Shown: positions 8,756-16,699, numbered from the stretch's first letter. The stretch is 64,000 bases of DNA from Sphingobacterium paludis (GCF_004364125.1 NZ_SNZV01000012.1:1-64000); one strand, 5' to 3'. Numbers and translations are program-made. The notes: generated by a model not told the origin, from the sequence alone.

Positions 8756-9277
8756 ATGAATTTAATCATATCAGGAACAAATCGGGAGCGTAGCAACTCG
8801 TTAAAAATTGCGCAATACTATCAGCAGGAGTTGGAACGGAAGGGAGAATCGTGGGGAATTTTATCCTTAACAGATCTGCCGCCCGAGATCAACTCTACGG
8901 ACCTGTACGGAAAACGCAGCCAACTTTTTGAGCCCATTCAAGCAGCTGTTTCCGATGCACAAAAATTTATTTTTATTATCCCGGAATACAATGGCAGCTT
9001 TCCCGGCATCCTGAAAGTTTTTATAGATGCCTGTGCCTTTCCCGCATCTTTCCATCACAAAAAAGCGGCCTTGGTAGGCCTTTCAAGCGGCAAATATGGT
9101 AATATCCGCGGTGTGGATCACTTCACGGGCGTATGCAACTATTTACGGATGCACGTATTGCCTTTGAAGATTCATTTGGCAAAAATCCAAGACGAACTCA
9201 GTACCGATGGCCAACTCAAAGAGGAATTGACAAGCAATTTCGTGCACGAACAGATCGAAGAAATTATTCGGTTTTAG
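8756..9277 (+). CDS. NADPH-dependent FMN reductase family protein
   Basis: A 173-residue flavodoxin-fold oxidoreductase that would use NAD(P)H to reduce FMN, quinones or azo/nitro compounds in the cytoplasm. The phosphate-binding loop GTNRERSNSLKIA is at residues 7-19, and IPEYNGSFPGILKVFIDA at about residue 77 is the family's flavin-contacting PEYN motif. It is a single gene, divergent from parA. Its stop codon overlaps that of the next gene, which runs the opposite way, by two bases. The physiological substrate cannot be named. Confidence 0.88.
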   Translation: MNLIISGTNRERSNSLKIAQYYQQELERKGESWGILSLTDLPPEINSTDLYGKRSQLFEPIQAAVSDAQKFIFIIPEYNGSFPGILKVFIDACAFPASFHHKKAALVGLSSGKYGNIRGVDHFTGVCNYLRMHVLPLKIHLAKIQDELSTDGQLKEELTSNFVHEQIEEIIRF

Positions 9278-10104
9278 ATCGTTCCCTTAATGATGTTCTC
9301 GAGCAGCTCGTCAAGGTTATTTCTGAATTTCATAGACTCCGCAGGATACTGTATAAGTGCTGCTTTTTTCTCTTCGTAGCTGAACATTTCCCAGGTGCCG
9401 TTGTCATATTCCAACGCTGTTAAATTTTCGATCCAATCACCGGAATTCATGTATATACAACTGCCCTTTTTTGTTTCTATTTTGCGTATCTGGGGCTGGT
9501 GTATGTGTCCGCAAATAACATAGTCATACCTATTTTCAATCGCCAAGTGCGATGCCGTCTCTTCAAAATCTGAAATAAATTTTATGGCTTTTTTTACAGA
9601 GTTTTTTATCTGTTTAGAAAGCGAATACTTCTCTCGACCCAACTTTGTCAACCCCCAATTCACGACGTTATTGAGTTGTATCAACCGGTCGTAGCCCCAG
9701 CCACCTAACTTTGCAAGCCACTTCGTGTGCTGTATGGAAGCATCGAATACGTCGCCGTGGAAAATCCAACTTTTTTTACCATCTAAATCCAGCAATAATC
9801 TGTTGGTTAAGGTGATATGACCAAACTGCATTTTCCCGAATTTGCGCAACATTTCGTCATGGTTTCCAGTAATATAGGTGACTTCACAACCCTGGTAAGC
9901 AAGGTCTAAAATATATTTTAGCACCCGGAGATGGGATTCTGGGAAATAGCTTTTCCGAAACTGCCAAATGTCGATAATATCGCCATTGAGAATAAGTTTG
10001 CGGGGATTAATGGATGATAGGTAGCTCAACAGCTCATCGGAGCGACATCCATATGTTCCGAGATGCACATCGGAGATAACGACTAATTCAACTTCTCGCT
10101 TCAT
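9274..10104 (-). CDS. UDP-2,3-diacylglucosamine diphosphatase-like metallophosphoesterase
   Basis: Calcineurin-fold phosphoesterase of 276 residues of the LpxH-like group that hydrolyses UDP-2,3-diacylglucosamine in lipid A synthesis. Metal-ligand motifs in order: SDVHLG at about 9-14, NGDIIDIW at about 40-47, TGNHD at about 79-83, FHGDVFD and CGHIHQP. LpxH has the same motif order, and the spacing fits this longer Bacteroidota group. The gene is convergent with the flavin reductase and has no operon partner. Another phosphoesterase activity cannot be ruled out. Confidence 0.82.
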   Translation of the reverse strand: MKREVELVVISDVHLGTYGCRSDELLSYLSSINPRKLILNGDIIDIWQFRKSYFPESHLRVLKYILDLAYQGCEVTYITGNHDEMLRKFGKMQFGHITLTNRLLLDLDGKKSWIFHGDVFDASIQHTKWLAKLGGWGYDRLIQLNNVVNWGLTKLGREKYSLSKQIKNSVKKAIKFISDFEETASHLAIENRYDYVICGHIHQPQIRKIETKKGSCIYMNSGDWIENLTALEYDNGTWEMFSYEEKKAALIQYPAESMKFRNNLDELLENIIKGTI

Positions 10105-10284
10105 ATTCGTTTTTTCAAAGTAACCTGTTTAATATGAATAGAAGATTGTCAGTAGATTAAATAATTGTCAATTTTATGATGATTAAGGTGATATTGCCTG
10201 CCGCAGCAAGGCACTACTTGTAGATTACAGTTTTTTAGGATTGTCCAACCCACATCCCTTCCGTCCTTAGCCAGGACAGGGCCG

Positions 10285-10305
10285 TACTTTTGTAGGCCAA
10301 AAGTA
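10285..10305. repeat. perfect 8-bp inverted repeat
   Basis: TACTTTTG-TAGGC-CAAAAGTA, an exact inverted repeat with a 5-base loop, followed by GCAAAAGCCC. It is embedded in a GC-richer island and resembles dispersed intergenic repeats of Bacteroidota genomes. No T-run follows, so it is not a standard terminator. Confidence 0.5.
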
Positions 10306-10430
10306 GCAAAAGCCCGTCGCTGGAAACCTTTGCAGGGATGGTTTGCGGGATGGCATATTGCTGCATATCGCAAAGCTTTCGATGCGACATCTCCTGTTAA
10401 TTAGGGTAGAAGCAATAATCGCAGAAATAT

Positions 10431-10560
10431 ATTAGGTCTACATACGAAGTACTACATACAACGATCTATCGCATTACTCACTGCTATGAAGAGGTCCTTC
10501 ATATTTCTACCTACTAGATACTAAGCTCTAATACATTTCCCACTACGCAATACTTCATTA
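10431..10560. repeat. TACTA-type low-complexity repeat, copy 4
   Basis: Variants of CATACGAAGTACTACATAC and CTACTAGATACTAAGCTCTA, the same style as the second part of the repeats near lepB. It ends about 38 bases before the DUF1080 gene. Confidence 0.45.
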
Positions 10561-10597
10561 ACAAACCTTATATTCGTAATCACAAACATCTGGGACT

Positions 10598-11320
10598 ATG
10601 AAAATACAATCAAGCATTTTACTAGCTGTCAGCCTTTTCTTAATGGCCTGTTCATCACAAGAAGAACAAAATCAACTGACCACTGAAGAGCAGGAAGCTG
10701 GCTGGCATTTGCTATTTGACGGAAAAACGTTATCCGGCTGGCACGTATACAACAAGGGCAATATGGATTCAAAGTGGACGGTTAACAATGGCGAACTGTT
10801 ATGTGATCCAACCAAAAAAGAGGGAATCTTCGGCGATCTGATAACAGATAGTGTTTACGAAAATTTTGATCTGCAGTTGGAATGGAAGGTAACCAAGGGC
10901 GGCAATAGCGGCGTATTTATTAATGTGAAAGAAGATAGCAGCTATGCCGCAACTTTTGCGACTGGCCTAGAAATGCAACTGCTGGATAACAGCAATGCGG
11001 AGGCGAGGCATCAAACGGACTCTACGCATTGGGCAGGATGTCTGTATGCGGTGGATTGTATCGCGCAGAATTCGTACCCTAATCCACATGGCCATTGGAA
11101 TACAAGTCGTATTGTACAAAAAAACGGAAAAGTGAGCTTCTGGTTAAATAACAAACTAACCTTCGAACGGCAAACCCAAACCGACGATTTCAAACAAATG
11201 ATAGCAAGTAGCGGCATGAAGGCCTATCCCGACTTTGCGAAATATCCATCCGGACAGATTGCACTACAGAACCATACCGATAGCGTATCATTCAGAAATA
11301 TCAAAATAATAAGGCTCTGA
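10598..11320 (+). CDS. DUF1080 (3-keto-disaccharide hydrolase) lipoprotein
   Basis: A 240-residue exported protein with lipobox LMACS at about residues 15-19, followed by one DUF1080 jelly-roll domain. Family marks are WHLLFDGKTLSGWHVYNKG at the start of the domain, GGNSGVFINV in the middle and the C-terminal SFRNIKIIRL. DUF1080 proteins bind or hydrolyse glycans, some as 3-keto-glycoside hydrolases, at the cell surface or in the periplasm. It is a single gene with its own weak terminator downstream and no sugar dehydrogenase beside it, so the substrate is unknown. Confidence 0.88.
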   Translation: MKIQSSILLAVSLFLMACSSQEEQNQLTTEEQEAGWHLLFDGKTLSGWHVYNKGNMDSKWTVNNGELLCDPTKKEGIFGDLITDSVYENFDLQLEWKVTKGGNSGVFINVKEDSSYAATFATGLEMQLLDNSNAEARHQTDSTHWAGCLYAVDCIAQNSYPNPHGHWNTSRIVQKNGKVSFWLNNKLTFERQTQTDDFKQMIASSGMKAYPDFAKYPSGQIALQNHTDSVSFRNIKIIRL

Positions 11321-11360
11321 TAATTCGCTGAGACATTTCGTTTATCCTCAGAAACCAAAA

Positions 11361-11382
11361 GAGCAGCCCGAGTGGGCCGCTC
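11361..11382. terminator. hairpin between convergent genes
   Basis: GAGCaGCCC-GAGT-GGGCcGCTC, a 9-position stem with one mismatch, preceded by AAAA. It lies 40 bases after the DUF1080 stop and could end both that transcript and the converging one. Confidence 0.5.
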
Positions 11383-11445
11383 CTTATCTTGAACACTAAA
11401 CAATAAATCTAGACACTTTATCTTTTCGAATGCTGACTTTCCCCT

Positions 11446-11506
11446 TTTGAATTTTTAAGTTCGACCTATTCCTTTTGACTTTTGTTTTTTTACTTTTTAC
11501 TTTGTA
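11446..11506. repeat. low-complexity A-run/GT repeat, copy 5 (inverted)
   Basis: CTTTTGACTTTTG, TTTTTTTACTTTTTACTTTG: the reverse complement of the AAAAGT-type runs seen around lepB. It reaches the stop codon of the cysteine synthase-like gene. Confidence 0.45.
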
Positions 11507-12549
11507 GCAACCCGTCCAATGGGGTGAAACCCTTGAAAGTCTACCGCTGTAGAAATGAAGCCATCTTTTACAGGTTCATCTTTCACTAAATCTGTACTCA
11601 GGTATTTCTTATTGTCATCACACAAAAGCGTAACTACCGTTGCATCTTCACCGAGCTGCTCTTTGAGCTTCATGGCTCCAATAACGTTTGCTCCAGAGGA
11701 TATTCCAACCGCTAGGCCAAGCTGTTTGGCGAGCTTTTGCGCCATCAAAATGGAATCTCCATCGGAGGCTTGAATGACTTCATCCAATTGATCGAGTTTG
11801 ACCAAAGCGGGAATAAATTCATCCGATATACCTTGAATACGATGAGAGCCTACTTTATAGCCCGTGGTAAGCGTAGGGCTCTCTGCCGGCTCCAACGGAT
11901 GAATTTTGACAAAAGGATTTATCTTGCGTAAATGGTTTCCAACGCCCATCACGGTACCCCCCGTACCAACTCCGGCAACAAAAGCATCTGGCAACTTCCC
12001 GACCACCCGCAACTGCTCAACAATTTCAGGTCCGGTGGTCAGCTCATGTGCCTCCGCATTGTATTGATTTTCAAACTGTCGTGGCAAGAACACACCGCCC
12101 TCCGTAGCAAGCTCCTCGCTCAAGCGAATGCTCCCTAAAAAGCCCCCTGCTTCTTTGCTGACCAACTGAATATCGGCTCCCATACTTTTTATGATATCGA
12201 TGCGTTCTTTACTCAACCAATTGGGCATAATGATTTTTACAGGATGGCCTAACGCTTTACCAATGGCGGAAAACGCAATCCCTGTATTGCCGCTCGTTGC
12301 TTCAATAATGGTATCCGACGGACGGATTGCACAATGCATATACGCCTTGTAGAGGATATACAAAGCCATACGGTCTTTAATGCTGCCGGTCAAGTTGTAA
12401 TGCTCACATTTTACATAGATCTGTCGGGCTTTACCGTGGAAGGTATACTGCAATTCCAACATGGGGGTGTTACCAACCAAACACCACAGGTGTTTAAACT
12501 TACTATCAAGACTCGGTGAAAGACATGCACTAAATTCTGTTGCAATCAT
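11497..12549 (-). CDS. PLP-dependent cysteine synthase family protein
   Basis: Fold-type II PLP enzyme of 350 residues, the CysK/CysM/cystathionine beta-synthase group, which makes cysteine or a related amino acid by beta-replacement. TGSIKDRMA holds the PLP lysine, EATSGNTGIAFS is the substrate-carboxylate loop and GVGTGGTVMGVG binds the PLP phosphate. I chose the ATG at 12549 (MIATEF...) over an in-frame ATG 17 codons upstream, because the upstream part has no family similarity and would run close to the operator palindrome. It is divergent from an Lrp-type regulator with a perfect palindrome between them, so it is probably that regulator's target. The exact nucleophile is unknown. Confidence 0.88.
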   Translation of the reverse strand: MIATEFSACLSPSLDSKFKHLWCLVGNTPMLELQYTFHGKARQIYVKCEHYNLTGSIKDRMALYILYKAYMHCAIRPSDTIIEATSGNTGIAFSAIGKALGHPVKIIMPNWLSKERIDIIKSMGADIQLVSKEAGGFLGSIRLSEELATEGGVFLPRQFENQYNAEAHELTTGPEIVEQLRVVGKLPDAFVAGVGTGGTVMGVGNHLRKINPFVKIHPLEPAESPTLTTGYKVGSHRIQGISDEFIPALVKLDQLDEVIQASDGDSILMAQKLAKQLGLAVGISSGANVIGAMKLKEQLGEDATVVTLLCDDNKKYLSTDLVKDEPVKDGFISTAVDFQGFHPIGRVATK

Positions 12550-12609
12550 ATGATAAAAATATCTTACAAAATTGCTTCTATGCGATATATTATTCAACAT
12601 ATAATATCA

Positions 12610-12632
12610 ATTTCAATAAATTTTATTGAAAT
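12610..12632. promoter_or_regulatory. 23-bp perfect palindrome, candidate Lrp-family operator
   Basis: Arms ATTTCAATAAA and TTTATTGAAAT match perfectly around one central T. It lies in the intergenic region between the cysteine synthase-like gene and the divergent lrp-type gene, 61 bases from one start and 37 bases upstream of the -7 box of the other. AsnC/Lrp proteins bind AT-rich palindromes of this kind. Confidence 0.65.
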
Positions 12633-12668
12633 CTTCCGTATATCTGAAAATATACCGATTTACTTTCT

Positions 12669-12676
12669 TATTTTTG
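12669..12676 (+). promoter_or_regulatory. -7 promoter element of the Lrp-type gene
   Basis: TATTTTTG fits TAnnTTTG exactly, 22 bases before the start codon. No good -33 box was seen. Confidence 0.5.
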
Positions 12677-12698
12677 ACCTGAATCAAAAAAAGATAGT

Positions 12699-13157
12699 AT
12701 GGAGCTGGATCAGGTTGATATGAAACTATTGCGGCTGTTGCAGAAGGACGCGTCACTCAGCAACAAAGAGCTTTCCTATCATTTAAACAAATCGATTGCA
12801 GCGGTACATGAGCGGGTTAAAAAGCTTAAAGCAAATGGCTATATCAAACGAACGGTAGCTATACTTGACCGGAAGCGTGTGGGTATTGATTTGATTTCTT
12901 TTTCCCAAGTGTTTTTAAAGGCACATACGGCAGAAGTCCTGAACGAATTTGAACGTGAGGTAGCAAAATTCCCTGAAGTGATGGAATGTTATCAAATGGC
13001 GGGATCCTATGATTTTATGTTGCGCATCGCCACGAAGGATATGGAGGCCTACCATATTTTTTTACGCCACAAACTAGCAGTGCTCCCACAGGTAAATACG
13101 GTGCAGACATATTTTGTATTATCGGAAACAAAAAATGAAACAGCCTATCCGATATAA
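12699..13157 (+). CDS. Lrp/AsnC family transcriptional regulator
   Basis: A 152-residue regulator. The N-terminal winged helix-turn-helix (about 5-60) has DQVDMKLLRLLQKDASLSNK and SIAAVHERVKKLKANGYIK, and the C-terminal RAM/AsnC ligand-binding domain has GSYDFMLRIATKDMEAYHIF. Such proteins sense amino acids and control amino-acid genes. It is divergent from a cysteine synthase-like gene with a palindrome between them, which points to local control and probably autoregulation. The ligand is not identifiable from sequence; cysteine or a precursor is a reasonable guess. Confidence 0.93.
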   Translation: MELDQVDMKLLRLLQKDASLSNKELSYHLNKSIAAVHERVKKLKANGYIKRTVAILDRKRVGIDLISFSQVFLKAHTAEVLNEFEREVAKFPEVMECYQMAGSYDFMLRIATKDMEAYHIFLRHKLAVLPQVNTVQTYFVLSETKNETAYPI

Positions 13158-13192
13158 GAATAGAAAAAAACCTAATAAAAGCTTATAAAATC

Positions 13193-13216
13193 AAAAAGCA
13201 TCGGAATTCCGATGCT
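13193..13216 (-). terminator. terminator of the tandem tRNA-Val unit
   Basis: A perfect 20-base palindrome, AGCATCGGAATTCCGATGCT, followed on the minus strand by TTTTT. It is 6 bases past the 3' end of the second tRNA, so it is a standard intrinsic terminator. Confidence 0.8.
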
Positions 13217-13221
13217 CTATG

Positions 13222-13296
13222 TGGAGGCTACTGGATTCGAACCAGTGACCCTCTGCTTGTAAGGCAGATGCTCTGAACCAGCTGAGCTAAGCCTCC
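13222..13296 (-). tRNA. tRNA-Val (anticodon TAC), second of a tandem pair
   Basis: Cloverleaf read from the sequence: acceptor GGAGGCT/AGCCTCC, D-stem GCTC/GAGC, anticodon stem TCTGC/GCAGA with loop CTTACAA (anticodon TAC), T-loop TTCGAAT and discriminator A. CCA is not encoded (ACA follows), so it must be added after transcription. The body is identical to the next copy from D-arm to anticodon arm; only the acceptor stem and one T-loop base differ. Confidence 0.96.
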
Positions 13297-13305
13297 TTCT
13301 GTATA

Positions 13306-13383
13306 TGGTGGAGAATACTGGGTTCGAACCAGTGACCCTCTGCTTGTAAGGCAGATGCTCTGAACCAGCTGAGCTAATTCTCC
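13306..13383 (-). tRNA. tRNA-Val (anticodon TAC), first of a tandem pair
   Basis: Acceptor GGAGAAT/ATTCTCC, anticodon loop CTTACAA (TAC), T-arm CTGG-TTCGAAC-CCAG, discriminator A. The bases after it read CCA, so here the 3' end appears to be encoded. Transcribed before its near-twin, with 9 bases between them, from a strong Bacteroidota-type promoter. Confidence 0.96.
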
Positions 13384-13407
13384 TTGCTTTTTCGCTTATT
13401 GCGTGTG

Positions 13408-13437
13408 CAAATATAGGTCTAAAATCCGACTTGCAAA
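13408..13437 (-). promoter_or_regulatory. promoter of the tandem tRNA-Val genes
   Basis: On the minus strand TTTG (13434-13437), an 18-base spacer and TATATTTG (13408-13415): a perfect -33/-7 pair for the Bacteroidota sigma factor. It ends 24 bases upstream of the first tRNA. Confidence 0.8.
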
Positions 13438-13506
13438 ATTATTTTTACACTTTTTATTTGTCCTCTCAGCAATACGCTTATTGTCAATCAAATAAATTTG
13501 CATCCT

Positions 13507-15507
13507 TTAATCATAGAATTTCCAAGATACGCCAAAGCGGAAATTCGCATCATTCATCGGGTATCGACGAACAGTGTAGTACCCTTTGGGATAGGCAAAC
13601 TGATTGAAGAAATTGTACGAGAGAAAAAGGTTTACCCGGTCGATATTCCCCGTAAACCACACATCGCCGATTGGGTATGTGGAATAGTTAATGCCCACGT
13701 TGTCGTTGTAAAATTGACCGGCATTAATCGCATAGGACGGTGATCGAAAAGGCGTATTGAAACGCACGTCCATCCCTAGGCGAAAGTCCATCACGTTGTA
13801 CAGCTTGTTGGTATAGTAGAAGCTATGCCAAGTATAAAATTCCGGCGTAGCCAATATCGCTTCTGCATCTGTTTTTTGATACACCACCATATTATCAAGG
13901 TGGAAACGACCAAGTCGGAAATTCTGCCAAACGGAGACCTTCAGCAGGTTTAAATTTCCGGATTGGGCTGGCGTGATGCGTCTTAACAGGGCTTCGTCAT
14001 TTCCCGGATTATCCACTTCTCTGAAGTACAAATAGTTATCCATCAGAAAGTACTCCGCTTTGCCCGAAAAGCCTATTTTCTTATTTTGGTAAGCGAAAGA
14101 TAGATTCTGCGTTTTGGTCTTATTAAAATTGTTTTCCCACTGATGGAAGGTGTAATTCATGCGGTTAAACACCATTTCTGGAGATTTATTCTGCGAATAT
14201 GCCCCCAGACTTATCTTGCCTGCGTTTTCGCTTAACATGATATCTGCATTAGCCTCATACAAAAAATCACCAGCTTGCGCGCCTACGACAATTTGGTTCA
14301 CCAGCGCGCGCACATCAATCCGATCACTAAACTTGTAACCCAAGTTTCCCTTCAACATGCTGTTTTGATAGAAGCTGGAGGTCAGACTATCGCTATACCA
14401 GATCAGGTCATTCTGAAATGCGAGATCAAGTTTAGCCTCATTTTTAAACACACCCTTGCCGCGCAGGTAAAAGCTATAGATAAACTCGTTGGATATTGTC
14501 GTGATGTTCGTCGTATCGTCTACACGTTCAATATCGCCCAGTGGAAAAGCGCCATATAGATCGGGTTCATTTTTAAAGAAGATAAACTTTCGCTGCCTGA
14601 TGGAGGAATTGTGTGCTACAGCGTTCGTCGGATGGATCTCCATCTCTGGCAGGCCTTTATTGACGGTATCTAGGCGCCCCAGAAAGTACGACTGCCGAAG
14701 GAACATGCCGTTATCTCGCCACCTGCTATACGGCCGATTTGCATTTATTCCACTTAAGCGAGTAAGATAGCCCATATTGGCCGTACCCGAAGTATCTTGA
14801 AAGACGTCGCCGCCAACAATCCGTTCATCCACAACAGAGCCATTTTCAGGCGCATCAAGGTTGTTGAACGTTCCGTTGACTAATAAGTTATAACGCTTAT
14901 CCTTCGACTCATACCAACTGAATACAGCCGCTTTCCGATCACTATAGTCTTGGTTCCTGTAGTAACCATCCGTATTTGTTGCGTGGTACTCCACCCCGAT
15001 ATTCCATTGCGGGGTGATGTTTTGAGCTAAACGGGCCCTAAAGACTTGGTCGTCAAAGAAAAAGCCCACCGTATAGAGCTCAGAATAGCGCGCACGTGCC
15101 CGGAAATACTGCACGGAGTCGGGATGCAAGAGATAGCGTTCCAACGCGTAAAAGCCTGGCTGGAAACCTATTTTTTTGTTCGGATTAAACAGTAAATCCC
15201 GTGTTGCCAATCCATAAGACCCCAGATTTATAGACGGATTCCATGGAAGGTTTTGCTTATTGTAATACTGAAAGTTGACATGGGATGTATCGATTTGCAC
15301 CGTGCGCGTCGCTTGCTTCATCATGGCCAAGGTCGTATAGCGAACATATTTCGCGGTGAAAACGACCGAGTCTTTTTTATTATCTTCCTTCGCCCGAGCC
15401 GAATCCAGCGCACTACTAAACTCCTCTTCTGTTTGCGCTGCACTGTGCGTTACGCCAGCTACTACCAGTACAAAAAAGAGTAAAAGCTGCTTTACATACC
15501 TATTCAT
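13507..15507 (-). CDS. Porin_10-type putative outer-membrane porin
   Basis: A 666-residue protein with a signal peptide (residues about 1-24, ending SAAQ) and a long series of alternating beta strands rich in Tyr, Phe and Asn, ending with an aromatic residue region FGVSWKFYD typical of outer-membrane barrels. It resembles the Bacteroidota 'putative porin' family (Porin_10). The ATG at 15505-15507 gives a normal signal peptide; the TTG one codon upstream is less likely. It follows punA on the same strand after 50 bases but has its own -7 box. The substrate is unknown. Confidence 0.85.
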   Translation of the reverse strand: MNRYVKQLLLFFVLVVAGVTHSAAQTEEEFSSALDSARAKEDNKKDSVVFTAKYVRYTTLAMMKQATRTVQIDTSHVNFQYYNKQNLPWNPSINLGSYGLATRDLLFNPNKKIGFQPGFYALERYLLHPDSVQYFRARARYSELYTVGFFFDDQVFRARLAQNITPQWNIGVEYHATNTDGYYRNQDYSDRKAAVFSWYESKDKRYNLLVNGTFNNLDAPENGSVVDERIVGGDVFQDTSGTANMGYLTRLSGINANRPYSRWRDNGMFLRQSYFLGRLDTVNKGLPEMEIHPTNAVAHNSSIRQRKFIFFKNEPDLYGAFPLGDIERVDDTTNITTISNEFIYSFYLRGKGVFKNEAKLDLAFQNDLIWYSDSLTSSFYQNSMLKGNLGYKFSDRIDVRALVNQIVVGAQAGDFLYEANADIMLSENAGKISLGAYSQNKSPEMVFNRMNYTFHQWENNFNKTKTQNLSFAYQNKKIGFSGKAEYFLMDNYLYFREVDNPGNDEALLRRITPAQSGNLNLLKVSVWQNFRLGRFHLDNMVVYQKTDAEAILATPEFYTWHSFYYTNKLYNVMDFRLGMDVRFNTPFRSPSYAINAGQFYNDNVGINYSTYPIGDVWFTGNIDRVNLFLSYNFFNQFAYPKGYYTVRRYPMNDANFRFGVSWKFYD

Positions 15508-15533
15508 CAATGCCTTTGTTCTTAAAATATTGC

Positions 15534-15541
15534 CAAAAATA
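15534..15541 (-). promoter_or_regulatory. -7 promoter element of the porin gene
   Basis: TATTTTTG on the minus strand matches TAnnTTTG. ATTG 22 bases upstream is a possible -33 box. It lies 26 bases before the porin start. Confidence 0.5.
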
Positions 15542-15557
15542 AGGCTAAAATTTTCAT

Positions 15558-16373
15558 TTATTGCAATGCGATCAATTCTTTTAAAATCTTTGTCATTTTA
15601 GGCTCAGCCGCGGCCGCTACCTCCACAATCTCGGCCAAGGAGACGGGCTTCAGATCGGTGTGGAATCCCTCATCTGTTATCACCGATATGGCGAACACAG
15701 GAATCCCCATGTGGTTGGCGACAATAACTTCCGGCACAGTACTCATCCCAACGATATCCCCCCCGATAATGCGCATATAGCGGTATTCTGCACGTGTTTC
15801 CAAATTAGGACCCGGCGCAGAAACGTAGACCACTTTGTGCGCTCTAATGTCCAATCGTTCAGCGATATCAAGCGCCTGACGGACCATTTCTTGATTATAA
15901 GGTTGGCTCATATCCGGAAATCGCGGGCCAAAATCTTCATCGTTTGGCCCCCGCAACGGATTATCGGGAAGCAAATTTATATGATCGTCTATAATACCTA
16001 TATCGCCTTTCAGAATGCTTGGATTGAGCGAGCCGGATGCATTCGATACAAATAATTTTTGTATCCCTAAAGCTTTCATCACACGGACGGGAAACGTAAT
16101 CTCCTGCATGTTATAGCCCTCGTAATAGTGTAGTCGCCCCTGCATCGCGACGACATTTCTACCATTAAGCTTACCAAAAATAAGCTTGCCGGTATGAAAC
16201 TCCACCGTAGAAATTGGGAAGTTGGGCACATTGGAATACATAAGCTGGTACGCTATCTCGATTTCGTCTACCAATTTTCCTAAGCCCGTGCCCAGTATAA
16301 TACCAAACTCAGGGTTGAAATCGCCAATTTTGCGGCGAATTGCACTGACCGTCTCTATAATGAAGTGATACAT
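15558..16373 (-). CDS. punA: purine nucleoside phosphorylase
   Basis: Splits purine nucleosides with phosphate into base and ribose 1-phosphate in purine salvage. At 271 residues it belongs to the trimeric PNP family. Motifs: GTGLGKLVDEI near residue 28, STVEFHTGKL (phosphate-site histidine), NASGSLNPSILKGDI, and GPNLETRAEYRYMR...GDIVGMSTVPEVIVA, which hold the purine-binding Glu and the Met/Ser of the family signature. A -7 box lies 21 bases upstream. The assignment is secure at family level; guanosine/inosine preference is usual for the group. Confidence 0.94.
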   Translation of the reverse strand: MYHFIIETVSAIRRKIGDFNPEFGIILGTGLGKLVDEIEIAYQLMYSNVPNFPISTVEFHTGKLIFGKLNGRNVVAMQGRLHYYEGYNMQEITFPVRVMKALGIQKLFVSNASGSLNPSILKGDIGIIDDHINLLPDNPLRGPNDEDFGPRFPDMSQPYNQEMVRQALDIAERLDIRAHKVVYVSAPGPNLETRAEYRYMRIIGGDIVGMSTVPEVIVANHMGIPVFAISVITDEGFHTDLKPVSLAEIVEVAAAAEPKMTKILKELIALQ

Positions 16374-16393
16374 GGGATGTTAATGTTTTTATT

Positions 16394-16401
16394 CAAACAT
16401 A
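16394..16401 (-). promoter_or_regulatory. -7 promoter element of punA
   Basis: TATGTTTG on the minus strand, an exact TAnnTTTG match. TGTG 18 bases upstream is a 3-of-4 match to the -33 box. Confidence 0.55.
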
Positions 16402-16588
16402 ACTTATTTTTTTTTGTCCCACAAGCTTGAGAGAAGGCGCGGTATTCTCTTTAACATAGATTAACGGGGTAAAAAGCAAAACCTCATTTATATGCCTATT
16501 AGCTTGCCTTTTTTTGTAAAAAGTGGATAGAAGCTTCTGGTGATCGTATCGCTATACAGTGAATAGAAAGAGGAGAGCGTTATAATAT

Positions 16589-16620
16589 AAAAGTCCGACC
16601 TTAATTTGATCGGACTTTTT
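16589..16620. terminator. bidirectional terminator after tRNA-Val(GAC)
   Basis: AAAAGTCCGA and TCGGACTTTT form a perfect 10-bp stem around an 11-base loop, with A- and T-runs on both sides. It lies just past the 3' end of the tRNA on the minus strand. Confidence 0.8.
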
Positions 16621-16624
16621 TGCG

Positions 16625-16699
16625 TGGGAAATACTGGGTTCGAACCAGTGACCCCTACCTTGTCGAGGTAGTGCTCTAAACCAGCTGAGCTAATTTCCC
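16625..16699 (-). tRNA. tRNA-Val (anticodon GAC)
   Basis: Acceptor GGGAAAT/ATTTCCC, D-arm GCTC-AGCTGGTTTA-GAGC, anticodon stem CTACC/GGTAG, loop TCGACAA, T-arm CTGG-TTCGAAC-CCAG, discriminator A. By position the anticodon is GAC (Val, GUC/GUU). D-arm and T-arm match the tRNA-Val(TAC) pair at 13.2-13.4 kb, which supports valine. Position 33 is C instead of the near-universal U. No CCA is encoded. Confidence 0.9.

Larger units (their letters stand above)
10105..10597. other. 493-base gap with an inverted repeat and TACTA tracts
   Basis: Lies between two divergent genes. The middle (about 10230-10370) is more GC-rich than its flanks and holds a perfect hairpin; the right part (10431-10560) is TACTA-type low-complexity sequence. 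A 74-codon frame on the minus strand over the middle looks like a chance ORF over a repeated element. Confidence 0.5.

Noticed and set aside
10149..10373. 74-codon frame on the minus strand
   Set aside because: Covers the hairpin-bearing repeat island, has no recognisable domain or signal and odd composition; more likely a non-coding repeat.
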